A DNA stretch of 64,000 nt, taken from Pseudomonas psychrophila HA-4. Lineage in GTDB: Bacteria; Pseudomonadota; Gammaproteobacteria; Pseudomonadales; Pseudomonadaceae. The notes below the pieces were generated by a model. The model had not been told where the DNA came from, did not search any database, and saw nothing but the letters and a program-made list of their open reading frames with translations. This document shows positions 13,228-21,269 of the stretch, one piece after another. The position numbers were made by a program, and so were the translations under genes. The DNA lies in the NCBI RefSeq assembly GCF_000282975.1, contig NZ_ALJC01000038.1:62001-126000 (forward strand), read 5' to 3'. Position 1 is the stretch's first letter. Every line of letters starts with the position of its first letter.

Positions 13228-13452
13228 TCAGCTGTCTTTTGATTCATTCGACACGCTGGTTTTAACCTGCGTTTGCTGGGGTTTTGCATCATTTTTATGG
13301 CTGGCTGCGAGTTCCGTTTGGTGCTCTTCAAAGGCGGCTGCGCGGGCTGCATTTTGAGCGATAAACGCAGGTGATTCTTCCGCCATTGCCAAAGGTGACA
13401 ACAACAAAGACGACAAAACGAAAACGCTAGCCATACCCATACTGGTGGACAT
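13228..13452 (-). CDS. Small secreted protein of unknown function
   Basis: A 74-residue product not recognised as a named family. Residues 1-25 form a good signal peptide (MSTSMGMASVFVLSSLLLSPLAMA, cleavage before EES). The remaining 50 residues are hydrophilic, without cysteine, with an Ala/Glu helix-prone part (FIAQNAARAAAFEEHQTELAA) and a polar Gln/Lys/Ser tail. It is predicted to be a small soluble periplasmic protein. AAGGTCCTGAA gives a Shine-Dalgarno. It has its own strong terminator and a palindrome upstream. A longer frame overlaps on the same strand (13173-13475), but it is cysteine- and tryptophan-rich and lacks sense. The neighbour upstream is the pump-linked sensor kinase operon on the same strand. 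Confidence 0.75.
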   Translation of the reverse strand: MSTSMGMASVFVLSSLLLSPLAMAEESPAFIAQNAARAAAFEEHQTELAASHKNDAKPQQTQVKTSVSNESKDS

Positions 13453-13487
13453 TTCAGGACCTTCTTGCTTAGCAAGTGCTGTGTGAT

Positions 13488-13506
13488 GGCGCTAATTTAT
13501 AGCGCC
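13488..13506. promoter_or_regulatory. Palindrome in front of the small secreted protein gene
   Basis: GGCGCTA-ATTTA-TAGCGCC, 7-base arms with 5-base spacer, 36 bases upstream of the start at 13452. A second short palindrome CTTGCTTAGCAAG is at 13463-13475. It could be an operator overlapping a TATAAAT -10 on the minus strand, or a leader hairpin. Confidence 0.5.
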
Positions 13507-13593
13507 AGCTGCACACGAAACAGAGCGTATTCGTACAAGGACTGTTGCGTTTTGAGTAACAAAGGAAAGCACTGAACTATGGAGGCGAGGTTG

Positions 13594-14973
13594 TCAGACC
13601 GGTAAATACAGCCCAAATGTATTGCGCCCGTCAGCGCTGCGTACAAACACATCCCCGCCATGCATCAGCGCAATGGCTTTGACAATGGCCAGCCCAAGGC
13701 CGTGATTGGCGCCGCTGTTATGGCGGGCGGCATCTACCCGGTAGAAACGCTCAAATAAGCGCGGCAAATGCTCTGCGCTAATCGCTTGCCCAGGGTTACT
13801 GATGCTGATACTTGCTCGTTTGCCGGTGTGCTCGATCAATACCTCAATCTGCTGCCCGGCTTCGGTGTGCTGCACGGCATTGCTCAGTAAGTTGATCAAC
13901 GCCCGGCGCAAATGGGCCGTTTCGATGTTGACCTCGGCATCGCCGCTCACCTGCACCGTGACTTGCGCGTCCTCAAGAATGAACTCCAGATAATCCAACG
14001 TGGTTGCCACTTCGCCCGCCAGTGACGCACGGGTAAGTTTGCTGGCCTTGCTGCCTTGATCTGCGCTGGCCAGAAACAGCATGTCATTGATGATGCTGCG
14101 CAGCCGTTCGAGCTCCTCTAGGTTGGATTGCAGCACTTCAAAATAATGTTCGGCGGAGCGCCCGCGGGTCAGCGCTACTTGGGTCTGGCCGATCAGGTTA
14201 GTCAACGGTGAGCGCAGTTCGTGGGCCACGTCGGCATTGAAGGACTCAAGGCGCGTATAGGCCTGTTCAACCCGGTCCAGGGTTGAATTGAAGGCACTGA
14301 CCAATTGCTCAAGTTCAGGTGCCAGCGGCGACAACTTGAGCCGACCGGACAAGCGCGGGGGCGCCAGTTTTTGCGCTTCCTGCGACAGTTTGATCAAGGG
14401 CTTGAGGCCGATATGCGCCACCCAATAACCCAAGGCGGATGCCAGCAGTACGCCAATGATTGCGAGGCTGATCAAGGCAACCAGCAAATGGTGTTGGGTC
14501 TGACGAAAGGTTTCGGTGTTGATGGCGATTAAAAATCGCAGCGCCGGGCGTTGCTCCTTGGCCGGGATTTGATTGATCAGCACCTTGTAGGGGGCCGCCT
14601 TGCCGGGTATGTATAAGTCGCGAACGCCTGTCGGACTCTGGGCAAAGGCGCGTATTTGCGCGTCGGGCGCGCCGTATTCGTAGTGAGGGTCGCCGCTCAC
14701 GGCCCAAAATCGGATGCGTTTGTCTTCTTCGCTGAGCAGGGTGAGTTTTGCGCTGATCTTGGCCCAGTGATCCGGGTTGCCAAAACGGTTGATTGACGAC
14801 TCCAGCACGCTGAACCGCGCATCCAATTCGGCTTCGGGCAACAGGCCTATACCCTTGTCGACCTGCTGATACAGCGCCCCGCCGATCAATACAAACACCA
14901 GCAAGGCCACCAGCGTGAACATCGCACTCAGACGCAGGGCGATAGAGTTCAAGCCGTTGGGCCGTTTAAACAC
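13594..14973 (-). CDS. Sensor histidine kinase (CusS/CopS-like)
   Basis: Inner membrane kinase that should phosphorylate the response regulator encoded just upstream. From GTG 14973 (459 residues): first membrane helix SAMFTLVALLVFVLIGGALY, periplasmic sensor of about 130 residues, second helix LLVALISLAIIGVLLASALGYWV, and HAMP (PLIKLSQEAQKL). The dimerisation/H box SFNADVAHELRSPLTNLIGQTQVAL carries the phospho-acceptor His. The ATPase domain has N box LRRALINLLSNAVQHTEAG, G1 ISISNPGQAISAEHLPRLFERFYRVD and G2 GLGLAIVKAIALMHGG. The family resembles heavy metal sensors (CusS, CopS, IrlS), but the periplasmic metal ligands are not obvious. GTG 14973 overlaps the regulator's stop by 8 bases. The longer frame to 15003 would overlap further and is less likely. 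Confidence 0.9.
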   Translation of the reverse strand: MFKRPNGLNSIALRLSAMFTLVALLVFVLIGGALYQQVDKGIGLLPEAELDARFSVLESSINRFGNPDHWAKISAKLTLLSEEDKRIRFWAVSGDPHYEYGAPDAQIRAFAQSPTGVRDLYIPGKAAPYKVLINQIPAKEQRPALRFLIAINTETFRQTQHHLLVALISLAIIGVLLASALGYWVAHIGLKPLIKLSQEAQKLAPPRLSGRLKLSPLAPELEQLVSAFNSTLDRVEQAYTRLESFNADVAHELRSPLTNLIGQTQVALTRGRSAEHYFEVLQSNLEELERLRSIINDMLFLASADQGSKASKLTRASLAGEVATTLDYLEFILEDAQVTVQVSGDAEVNIETAHLRRALINLLSNAVQHTEAGQQIEVLIEHTGKRASISISNPGQAISAEHLPRLFERFYRVDAARHNSGANHGLGLAIVKAIALMHGGDVFVRSADGRNTFGLYLPV

Positions 14974-15640
14974 TGCGCCGCTCCAACACGTACCCCATGC
15001 CACGAATGGTGTGCAGCAACTTGTGCTCGAAAGGCCCGTCTAGCTTAGCGCGCAGGCGCTTGATCGCGACTTCGACCACGTTGGCGTCACTGTCGAAATT
15101 GATGTCCCAAACCATCTCGGCAATCGAAGTCTTCGAGAGAATTTCGCCCTGACGCCGTGCCAGCACGCTGAGCAATGCGAATTCTTTAGCGGTCAGGTCC
15201 AGGCGACTTCCGGCGCGACTGGCTTTGCGGCTGATCAAATCTATCCACAGGTCATCGACAGTCACTTGCACGGGCTCATGACCGCCACTGCGCCGGGTCA
15301 AGGCTTGCAGGCGGGCGACCAGTTCTAAAAACGAAAACGGCTTGCCCAAATAATCGTCCGCGCCTTCGCGCAAGCCGCGAATCCGGTCTTCAACACGCTC
15401 GCGGGCAGTCAGCATGATCACCGGCGTTTGTTTGCGTGCGCGCAAGGCCCGCAGCACACCAAAGCCATCGATGCCCGGCAACATCACGTCGAGCACTATC
15501 ACGGCGTAATCGCTTTCGAGCGCCAGGTGCAAACCCTCGACGCCGTCGCGTGCCACATCCACCGTATACCCTTGCTCTGTTAGCCCACGATGCAGGTAGT
15601 CGGCGGTTTTTTCTTCATCTTCAATAATTAGAACGCGCAT
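14966..15640 (-). CDS. OmpR-family response regulator
   Basis: DNA-binding regulator of 224 residues, partner of the kinase that follows. The receiver domain begins MRVLIIEDEEKTADYLHRGL, with phospho-acceptor Asp in IVLDVMLPGIDG (near residue 51) and Lys in DDYLGKPFSFLELVARL. The C-terminal winged helix includes LTAKEFALLSVLARRQGEILSKTSIAEMVW and VVEVAIKRLRAKLD. It resembles CusR/CopR/IrlR regulators. The open frame extends to 15709, but ATG 15640 gives the family N-terminus and sits 8 bases behind the RND gene stop. This puts pump and two-component genes in one operon, a self-regulating arrangement like mdtABCD-baeSR. Confidence 0.93.
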   Translation of the reverse strand: MRVLIIEDEEKTADYLHRGLTEQGYTVDVARDGVEGLHLALESDYAVIVLDVMLPGIDGFGVLRALRARKQTPVIMLTARERVEDRIRGLREGADDYLGKPFSFLELVARLQALTRRSGGHEPVQVTVDDLWIDLISRKASRAGSRLDLTAKEFALLSVLARRQGEILSKTSIAEMVWDINFDSDANVVEVAIKRLRAKLDGPFEHKLLHTIRGMGYVLERRSV

Positions 15641-15648
15641 AAACCGCC

Positions 15649-18600
15649 TCAGTGATCCGCCGCCAGTGAGCGGGCAGGTTGGGATCGATGGAACAATCGT
15701 TCGAGCCACAAGTATATGACGGGCGTGGTAAACAGCGTCAGCGCTTGGCTCACCAGCAAGCCGCCGACCACGGCAATCCCCAATGGCTGGCGCAGTTCGG
15801 CGCCGGTGCCGTAGCCGAGCATCAGCGGCAGCGCGCCGAGCAAGGCGGCGAGGGTGGTCATGATGATCGGTCGAAAACGCGTGATGCAGGCTTCATAGAT
15901 CGCGGCTTCTGGGCTTAGGCCACGGCTGCGCTGGGCGTCGAGCGCGAAGTCGATCATTAGAATGCCGTTTTTCTTGACGATCCCGATCAACAGCACCAGC
16001 CCGATCAGAGCCATGATCGAGAAGTCCTGGCCACATATCCACAGCATCAACAGCGCGCCCAGACCCGCAGAAGGCAAGGTCGAGATGATCGTCAGTGGGT
16101 GCACAAAGCTTTCGTACAGCACCCCCAGAATGATGTACACCGCCACCAGCGCTGCCAGAATCAGCCACGGTTGGCTGGCCAATGAGCTTTGGAAGGCTTG
16201 CGCGGCGCCCTGGAAGTTGCCGCTGATGGTGCTCGGCATGCCGATTTCATTCTTCGCCTGATTGAGCATTAGCACTGCATCGCCCAAGGCCACGCCGGGG
16301 GCCAAGTTGAACGACAGGTTAGCGGCCGGAAACATCCCGTCATGGCTGATCGACAGCGGGCCGCTGGTGGGGGCATCCACCTTGGCCAGGGCCGACAGCG
16401 GCACCATCTCGCCCGTTAGCGGTGAGCGCAGGTAGAAGTAGTTCAGGCTTTCGGCCTTGCCGCGCTGCTGGGTGTCGACCTCAAGAATCACGTTGTACTG
16501 GTTGATTTCGGTCTGGAACTCATTGATCTGGCGCTGACCGAAGGCGTCGTACAACGCTTCGTCGACGTCGGTGGCGGTCAGGCCAAAGCGTGCCGCGGCT
16601 TTGCGATCGATGTTGATGTGGGTGATGCTGCCGCCCAGTTGCAGGTCGTTGGACAGGTCGCGGAAGGCGGGGTTGGCGCGCAGTTTTTCCGTCAGGCGCT
16701 GCGTCCAAGTCGTGAGCGTCGGCCCGTCGTTACTCTTGAGCACGTACTGGTACTGGCTGCGACTTGGCCCGGAGCTCAAGTTGATGTCTTGCCCTGCTCG
16801 CAGGTACAGCACGATGCCCGGTACCTTGGCCAGTTGCGGGCGGATACGGTCGATAAACTCGCTGGCCGACACATCACGATCCCCCCGGTCCTTTAGGGCA
16901 ATCCAGAAGCGGCCGTTGGCGATGGTCTGGTTGCTACCGGTGACGCCCACCGAGTGCGAAAAAGCCTGCACGGCCGGGTCTGCGCTGACAATTTTGGCCA
17001 GGGCCAAGTGTTTTTGCTTCATGTCCGCGAATGAAATATCAGAGGCTGCCTCGGTGGTGCCCAGCACAAAGCCGGTGTCTTGTACCGGGAAGAATCCCTT
17101 GGGGATCAGTACATAGCCGACGATGGCCATGGCCAGCGTCACGCCGAAAACCCCCAGCATCAGCCGCTGGTGGGCCAAGGCACGCTTCAAGCCTTTTTCA
17201 TATAGCGCCAGCAAGCGTTCGCCAAAACCGGGTTTGGCGTCGGGGTGATGCACGGGCGAGCGCATAAACAGCGCAGCCAAGGTGGGCGCCAGGGTCAACG
17301 ACACCAGCACCGAAATCATGATGGTCGAGGTCGCGGTCAGGGCGAACTCTTTAAACAGCCGCCCGACCACGCCGCCCATAAACAATAGCGGGATAAAGGC
17401 CGCCACCAGCGAGAAGCTGATCGAGACCACGGTAAAGCCAATCTCGCTGGAACCCTTGATCGCCGCGTCGCGCATGCTTTCGCCGGCTTCGAGATGGCGA
17501 TGGATGTTCTCCACCACCACAATCGCATCGTCGACCACAAACCCCACGGCCACCACAATCGCTACCAGCGTCAGGTTGTTCAGGCTGAACCCGAGCACGT
17601 ACATCAGGGCGAAGCTGGCGATCAGCGATACGCCGAGTACCGCCGACACAATTAAGGTGGCCGACCATTGGCGCAAGAACAGCGCCATCACCGCGACCAC
17701 CAGCAGCACCGCGATCAGCAGGGTGATTTCAACTTCATGCAGGGAGGCGCGAATAGTTTTGGTCCGGTCGCTCAGCACCGTCACCTCAACCGAGGCCGGG
17801 AGCATGGCTTGCAAGCCGGGCAGGGCGGCTTGAATTCGGTCCACGGTGTCTACGATGTTGGCCCCCGGCTGGCGTGAAATCACCAGGTTGAGCCCCGGCT
17901 GGTGCCCGGACCAGGCTTGCACGTAGTCGTTCTCGGAACCGTTGATCACCCGCGCCACGTCGCGTAGCTGCACCGGCGCGCCGTCTTTGTACGAGACGAT
18001 CAACTGGCCGTACTCCTCGGCATCGAACAACTGGTCGTTGGTCGACAGCGTGGAAATGCTCGATGGCCCGTACAGCGCGCCCTTGGCCAGGTTGAGGCTG
18101 GTTTGTTGCAGGGCTAGGCGGATGTCGGCCAAGGTCAGGCCGATGGCGGCCAATTTGTCGGCTGAGGCTTGCACCCGGATTGCCGGACGTTGCTGGCCGG
18201 TAATGTTGATCAGGCCCACGCCGTCGATCTGGCTAATTTGCCGGGCAAGCAGGGTTTCGACGTAATCACTGAGTTCAGTGCCGGGCATCAGAACCGAACT
18301 GATGCTCAGAATCAGCACCGGGCTGTCAGCCGGGTTGACCTTCTTCCAGGTCGGCAGTGTCGGCATGTCTTTAGGCAGTTTGCCGGACGCGGTGTTGATC
18401 GCGGCTTGGACTTCTTGAGCGGCGGTATCGATGCTTTTTTCAAGGGTGAATTGCAGGGTCAGCGTGGTCGAGCCCAGCGCGCTGCTGGACGTCATTTGCG
18501 TCATGCCGGGAATGGCGCTGAACTGCACCTCCAGCGGCGTTGCGACCGACGACGCCATGGTGTCCGGGCTGGCGCCGGGCAGTTGCGCCGAGACCTGAAT

Positions 18601-18744
18601 GGTCGGGAACTCCGCCTCGGGCAACGGGGCAACCGGCAGGCGCGGAAAGGCAATCACCCCCAACAACACCAGGGCGAACGTCAACAAAACCGTGGCAACC
18701 GGATGGTCAACGCACCAGGCCGAAAGTGAACGGCTAGGGGTCAT
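15649..18744 (-). CDS. RND efflux transporter permease (MdtC/MuxC-like)
   Basis: Proton-driven inner membrane pump of the hydrophobe/amphiphile efflux (HAE-1) branch, 1031 residues as usual. It has the twelve-helix pattern: helix 1 VATVLLTFALVLLGVIAFPRLP, helices 2-6 from LLIAVLLVVAVMALFLRQW onward, helix 4 with VVAVGFVVDDAIVVVENIHRHLEAG carrying the paired Asp relay, and a repeat of the pattern after residue 850. MRSPVHHPDAKPGF is the central cytoplasmic loop. The sequence resembles MdtB/MdtC/MuxC more than MexB (PLPEAEFPTIQVSAQLPGASPDTMASSVATPLE). The 3' neighbour encodes the regulator; the start overlaps the membrane fusion gene's stop (ATGA). No outer membrane channel gene is present, so TolC/OprM-type channels from elsewhere must serve. 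Substrates are unknown. Confidence 0.93.
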   Translation of the reverse strand: MTPSRSLSAWCVDHPVATVLLTFALVLLGVIAFPRLPVAPLPEAEFPTIQVSAQLPGASPDTMASSVATPLEVQFSAIPGMTQMTSSSALGSTTLTLQFTLEKSIDTAAQEVQAAINTASGKLPKDMPTLPTWKKVNPADSPVLILSISSVLMPGTELSDYVETLLARQISQIDGVGLINITGQQRPAIRVQASADKLAAIGLTLADIRLALQQTSLNLAKGALYGPSSISTLSTNDQLFDAEEYGQLIVSYKDGAPVQLRDVARVINGSENDYVQAWSGHQPGLNLVISRQPGANIVDTVDRIQAALPGLQAMLPASVEVTVLSDRTKTIRASLHEVEITLLIAVLLVVAVMALFLRQWSATLIVSAVLGVSLIASFALMYVLGFSLNNLTLVAIVVAVGFVVDDAIVVVENIHRHLEAGESMRDAAIKGSSEIGFTVVSISFSLVAAFIPLLFMGGVVGRLFKEFALTATSTIMISVLVSLTLAPTLAALFMRSPVHHPDAKPGFGERLLALYEKGLKRALAHQRLMLGVFGVTLAMAIVGYVLIPKGFFPVQDTGFVLGTTEAASDISFADMKQKHLALAKIVSADPAVQAFSHSVGVTGSNQTIANGRFWIALKDRGDRDVSASEFIDRIRPQLAKVPGIVLYLRAGQDINLSSGPSRSQYQYVLKSNDGPTLTTWTQRLTEKLRANPAFRDLSNDLQLGGSITHINIDRKAAARFGLTATDVDEALYDAFGQRQINEFQTEINQYNVILEVDTQQRGKAESLNYFYLRSPLTGEMVPLSALAKVDAPTSGPLSISHDGMFPAANLSFNLAPGVALGDAVLMLNQAKNEIGMPSTISGNFQGAAQAFQSSLASQPWLILAALVAVYIILGVLYESFVHPLTIISTLPSAGLGALLMLWICGQDFSIMALIGLVLLIGIVKKNGILMIDFALDAQRSRGLSPEAAIYEACITRFRPIIMTTLAALLGALPLMLGYGTGAELRQPLGIAVVGGLLVSQALTLFTTPVIYLWLERLFHRSQPARSLAADH

Positions 18745-19904
18745 GGTTGCACCGGTTTAACGTTGTCCGCGTTACCAAGGGTTGGCTCGCTCAAGGTTTC
18801 TATCCGTGAGCCGGGTTTAAGCCGCGACTGGCCATCGCTGACCAGCGTATCGCCCACATTGACGCCGCTGACGATAGTTAGCTCGGTGTCTTGATACACC
18901 ACTTGCACGGGCACGGTTTCGACCTCATCGCCTTTGACCCGGTACACGAAATAATTGTCCAGCCCGCGCTGCACCACTTGCGGCGGTACAACCAGCGCGT
19001 GTTGATCGAGGCCGGTCTGAACCTCGATATTCACCAACTGCCCCGGCCACAGCGTGTGTGTAGGGTTGTCGAACTGAGCTTTGACTTTGATCGTGCCGGT
19101 CGTGGCCGACACCTGGTTATCAATCAGGCTCAAGCGGCCTTCGCCCAGCAGTGTGCTGCTGGGATCGGCGTCACCCACGAAGGCTTTGACCCGCGCAGGG
19201 TCTTTGGCGGCGAGTAACGCGTGCAAGGTTGGCAACCATTGCTGAGGCAGCGAAAACTCAACGGCAATCGGGTCGAGTTGGGTGACGGAAAACAGCCCTT
19301 GGGTATCGCTGACCCGTAGGAAGTTACCCGGATCGACCGCGCGAATTCCCACGCGTCCCGTCACCGGAGAATGAATCTGCGTATACGACAGCTGCACTTT
19401 GGCGGCCTCAATGGCCGCCTGATTGCCCTGCGCGGTGGCTTTTAGTTGATTAACCAGCGCTTGCTGTTGATCAAGTGTTTGTTTGGAGACACCGTTGTCG
19501 ACGCTGAGCAACTGGTAACGTTTGAGATCGATCAGTGCGCCTTGCAACTGCGCTTGATTTTGTCCCAGTTGCGCGTTGGCCTGAGCGAGGCTGGCTTTGA
19601 TCGAGCGATCATCCAAGGTGGCCAACAGATCACCGGCGTTGACGGTCTGACCTTCTTTTACCAGCAACTGAGTGAGGATGCCGTCAATCTGCGGGCGAAT
19701 CATCACACTGTGCAGCGACAGCACGGCGCCGATTCCGTTGACATAGCGCGGCACATCGTGCTGCACCACTTGAATAACGCGCACCGGGACAGGCATGCCC
19801 GCGACTGATTTGTTCGGTATGGGGCGTTTGAACTGCCATATAACGGCGCCTATCAGGACAATAACCAACGTGCCCACTAGTATTTTTTTAGCTTGAATGC
19901 CCAT
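18741..19904 (-). CDS. RND efflux periplasmic adaptor (MdtA-like)
   Basis: Membrane fusion protein of 387 residues linking the RND pump to an outer membrane channel. It is anchored by an N-terminal helix (ILVGTLVIVLIGAVIWQF) rather than a lipobox cysteine. Then come the first lipoyl half (VMIRPQIDGILTQLLVKEGQTVNAGDLLATLDD), a coiled-coil hairpin of about 75 residues (ASLAQANAQLGQNQAQLQGALIDLKRY onward), the second lipoyl half (YTQIHSPVTGRVGIRAVDPGNFL) and beta-barrel domains. The open frame extends to 19970, but ATG 19904 gives MGIQAKKILVG. First gene of the operon; a likely regulator site lies about 70 bases upstream. Confidence 0.92.
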   Translation of the reverse strand: MGIQAKKILVGTLVIVLIGAVIWQFKRPIPNKSVAGMPVPVRVIQVVQHDVPRYVNGIGAVLSLHSVMIRPQIDGILTQLLVKEGQTVNAGDLLATLDDRSIKASLAQANAQLGQNQAQLQGALIDLKRYQLLSVDNGVSKQTLDQQQALVNQLKATAQGNQAAIEAAKVQLSYTQIHSPVTGRVGIRAVDPGNFLRVSDTQGLFSVTQLDPIAVEFSLPQQWLPTLHALLAAKDPARVKAFVGDADPSSTLLGEGRLSLIDNQVSATTGTIKVKAQFDNPTHTLWPGQLVNIEVQTGLDQHALVVPPQVVQRGLDNYFVYRVKGDEVETVPVQVVYQDTELTIVSGVNVGDTLVSDGQSRLKPGSRIETLSEPTLGNADNVKPVQP

Positions 19905-19971
19905 GCCGTAAAGACGCCGTGTGCGTGGAAAAGGGATGTGACGGTTATAGCGTTTCGACCCGGTCAGCAAG

Positions 19972-19990
19972 GTGACAGCAAACTGACATT
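19972..19990 (-). promoter_or_regulatory. PhoB/OmpR-type direct repeat upstream of the efflux operon
   Basis: On the minus strand the sequence reads ATGTCAG-TTTG-CTGTCAC: two TGTCA half-sites 11 bases apart, the spacing used by OmpR/PhoB-family regulators and close to a Pho box. Two further TGTCA copies lie at 20013-20017 and 20022-20026 on the plus strand. The site is about 68 bases upstream of ATG 19904, where the operon's own regulator, or PhoB, could bind. Confidence 0.5.
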
Positions 19991-20097
19991 ACGGACAGGC
20001 GGGTAAAAAAAGTGTCATGGGTGTCAAGAAAGATCCGCCCGCGTCGATAGCTTTTATAGGAAGGGCTGAAGCCTTTCCTTTAAAGAGGATGGGGTGA

Positions 20098-20427
20098 ATG
20101 ACGAACTGGGTGCTGGGTTTTACGGCTTGCACGATTTTTCTGTTCTCGGGTGAGGTAAACGCACAATCGGTGGTGAGTGGCGGGGTGATTCGCTTTCACG
20201 GTGCAATTACTGAGCCGTCTTACGATATAAGGCCAGCCAATGGCGTGGATTTGGGGGAGGCAACAAACCTCATCGAAGTGATCCCAGGCGTTGTGATTGC
20301 CGTTCACATGCCCTTCGCAGGTCTCCTTGGCACAGAGCCGCAGATTGATACCTCATTTGAAGAACTGAAAACCAGCGCCAACCCGTCTGGCGGCAAAAGA
20401 GGCCTATTGACGATTTCCTACCGGTGA
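20098..20427 (+). CDS. Small exported protein with a pilin-like N-terminus
   Basis: A 109-residue product with a signal peptide (MTNWVLGFTACTIFLFSGEVNA, cleavage near NA-QS). The mature start VVSGGVIRFHGAITEPSYDI resembles the first strand of chaperone-usher pilins (G-x-I-x-F-x-G-x-I-x-x-P-x-C), with Tyr where pilins have Cys. The end GLLTISYR resembles a pilin C-terminal beta strand. At about 87 mature residues it is far shorter than a pilin (about 150), and no chaperone or usher gene is near. It may be a reduced stand-alone pilin-like protein; function unknown. The Shine-Dalgarno is AGGATGGGG. It lies head to head with the efflux operon, sharing its upstream region. Confidence 0.7.
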   Translation: MTNWVLGFTACTIFLFSGEVNAQSVVSGGVIRFHGAITEPSYDIRPANGVDLGEATNLIEVIPGVVIAVHMPFAGLLGTEPQIDTSFEELKTSANPSGGKRGLLTISYR

Positions 20428-20510
20428 GTGCTCCGCGGGGTAGATCGGGCAGGTATACTGCGCCGTCTTGTGCCCACTGGCCTGATCCTTACCCGTATTC
20501 CGGAGCTTTC

Positions 20511-20762
20511 ATGACTACTCCTACACAACCGACTGCTCCTGATGCCGTGAGCGCTGAACAGGCTGAAAACGAAACTGCTGTGAACACCCCGCAAAAGCCG
20601 GTGATTCCAGCGTTCACCTTCCCGTTCAAACCTTCTGAGTTTGCCAAGGCCAAGGGCAACACCGAAGGGCAGACGCATTACAAAAAGGGCGAAGGTCATG
20701 GCCACCGTAAAACCCCTGGCGCAGCCCCTGCTGGCACGCGTCGTTCGATGGGTAAGCGCTAA
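20511..20762 (+). CDS. Small basic-tailed protein of unknown function
   Basis: An 83-residue product, not recognised. The first half is Ala/Thr/Pro/Glu-rich and acidic, the middle is aromatic and proline-rich (PVIPAFTFPFKPSEFAKAKG), and the tail is strongly basic with Gly, His, Lys and Arg (HYKKGEGHGHRKTPGAAP, ending RRSMGKR). No signal peptide or membrane segment. Such a tail suggests nucleic acid or ribosome contact, but this is inference. The frame is open upstream to 20424; ATG 20511, preceded by CGGAG, is chosen. A TATACT box at 20454-20459 could be its -10. Confidence 0.7.
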   Translation: MTTPTQPTAPDAVSAEQAENETAVNTPQKPVIPAFTFPFKPSEFAKAKGNTEGQTHYKKGEGHGHRKTPGAAPAGTRRSMGKR

Positions 20763-20790
20763 TTTAAGGTCCTTCCAAACTGCCGGCGGC

Positions 20791-21264
20791 TTATAGCGCT
20801 TCGCGGCGGATTACCTGCATGCCGTGCCGCAGGTAAAGGCGACGGGCTGGGTGATTGTGTTCCATGACCTTCAGGTCGACGCTGGGCTCCCCACGTTGCT
20901 TGAACACGCGGAACACATGGCTGAGCAATGCACCGCCCACGCCGCGCCCCTGCAAGCGTGGATGCACCACCAGGTCTTTGAGATAAGCGCTGGTCCAGGC
21001 TTGAGCCACGCCCGCCACTTCATCGTTGAATAGGCTGACAAAGCACAATTGCGGGTCATATTCGGCGTCATGCAGCAGGGCGTGTTGCCAGTCCAGCAGC
21101 GATTCAACACTGCCGTGCCCGGTGGCATAGCCCTGTTCGAGTAAGGCGTGTACGCGCGGCAACAGCTCATCGTTCAGTGGCGTAAGCCGAATACCTTTTG
21201 GCCACTGCACAGGGGCCAAGGGCTGGCGCAGGTCTTTGCGCAACAACAGGCAATACTCGCTCAT
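20791..21264 (-). CDS. GNAT-family N-acetyltransferase
   Basis: Acetyl-CoA-dependent acetyltransferase, 157 residues from ATG 21264. The GNAT core is clear: LKDLVVHPRLQGRGVGGALLSHVFRVFKQRG carries the Q/R-x-x-G-x-G/A acetyl-CoA loop, and NHPARRLYLRHGMQVI is the C-terminal strand-helix. The substrate is unknown. The frame extends to 21315 but would then overlap cheV; ATG 21264 lies 5 bases downstream of the cheV stop, so the gene is probably the last of a cheV transcript. Confidence 0.88.
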   Translation of the reverse strand: MSEYCLLLRKDLRQPLAPVQWPKGIRLTPLNDELLPRVHALLEQGYATGHGSVESLLDWQHALLHDAEYDPQLCFVSLFNDEVAGVAQAWTSAYLKDLVVHPRLQGRGVGGALLSHVFRVFKQRGEPSVDLKVMEHNHPARRLYLRHGMQVIRREAL

Positions 21265-21269
21265 CGAGG

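Noticed and set aside
13173..13475. 100-codon minus-strand frame overlapping the small secreted protein
   Set aside because: Rich in Cys and Trp without a plausible signal peptide; the overlapping frame has a clean signal peptide and Shine-Dalgarno.
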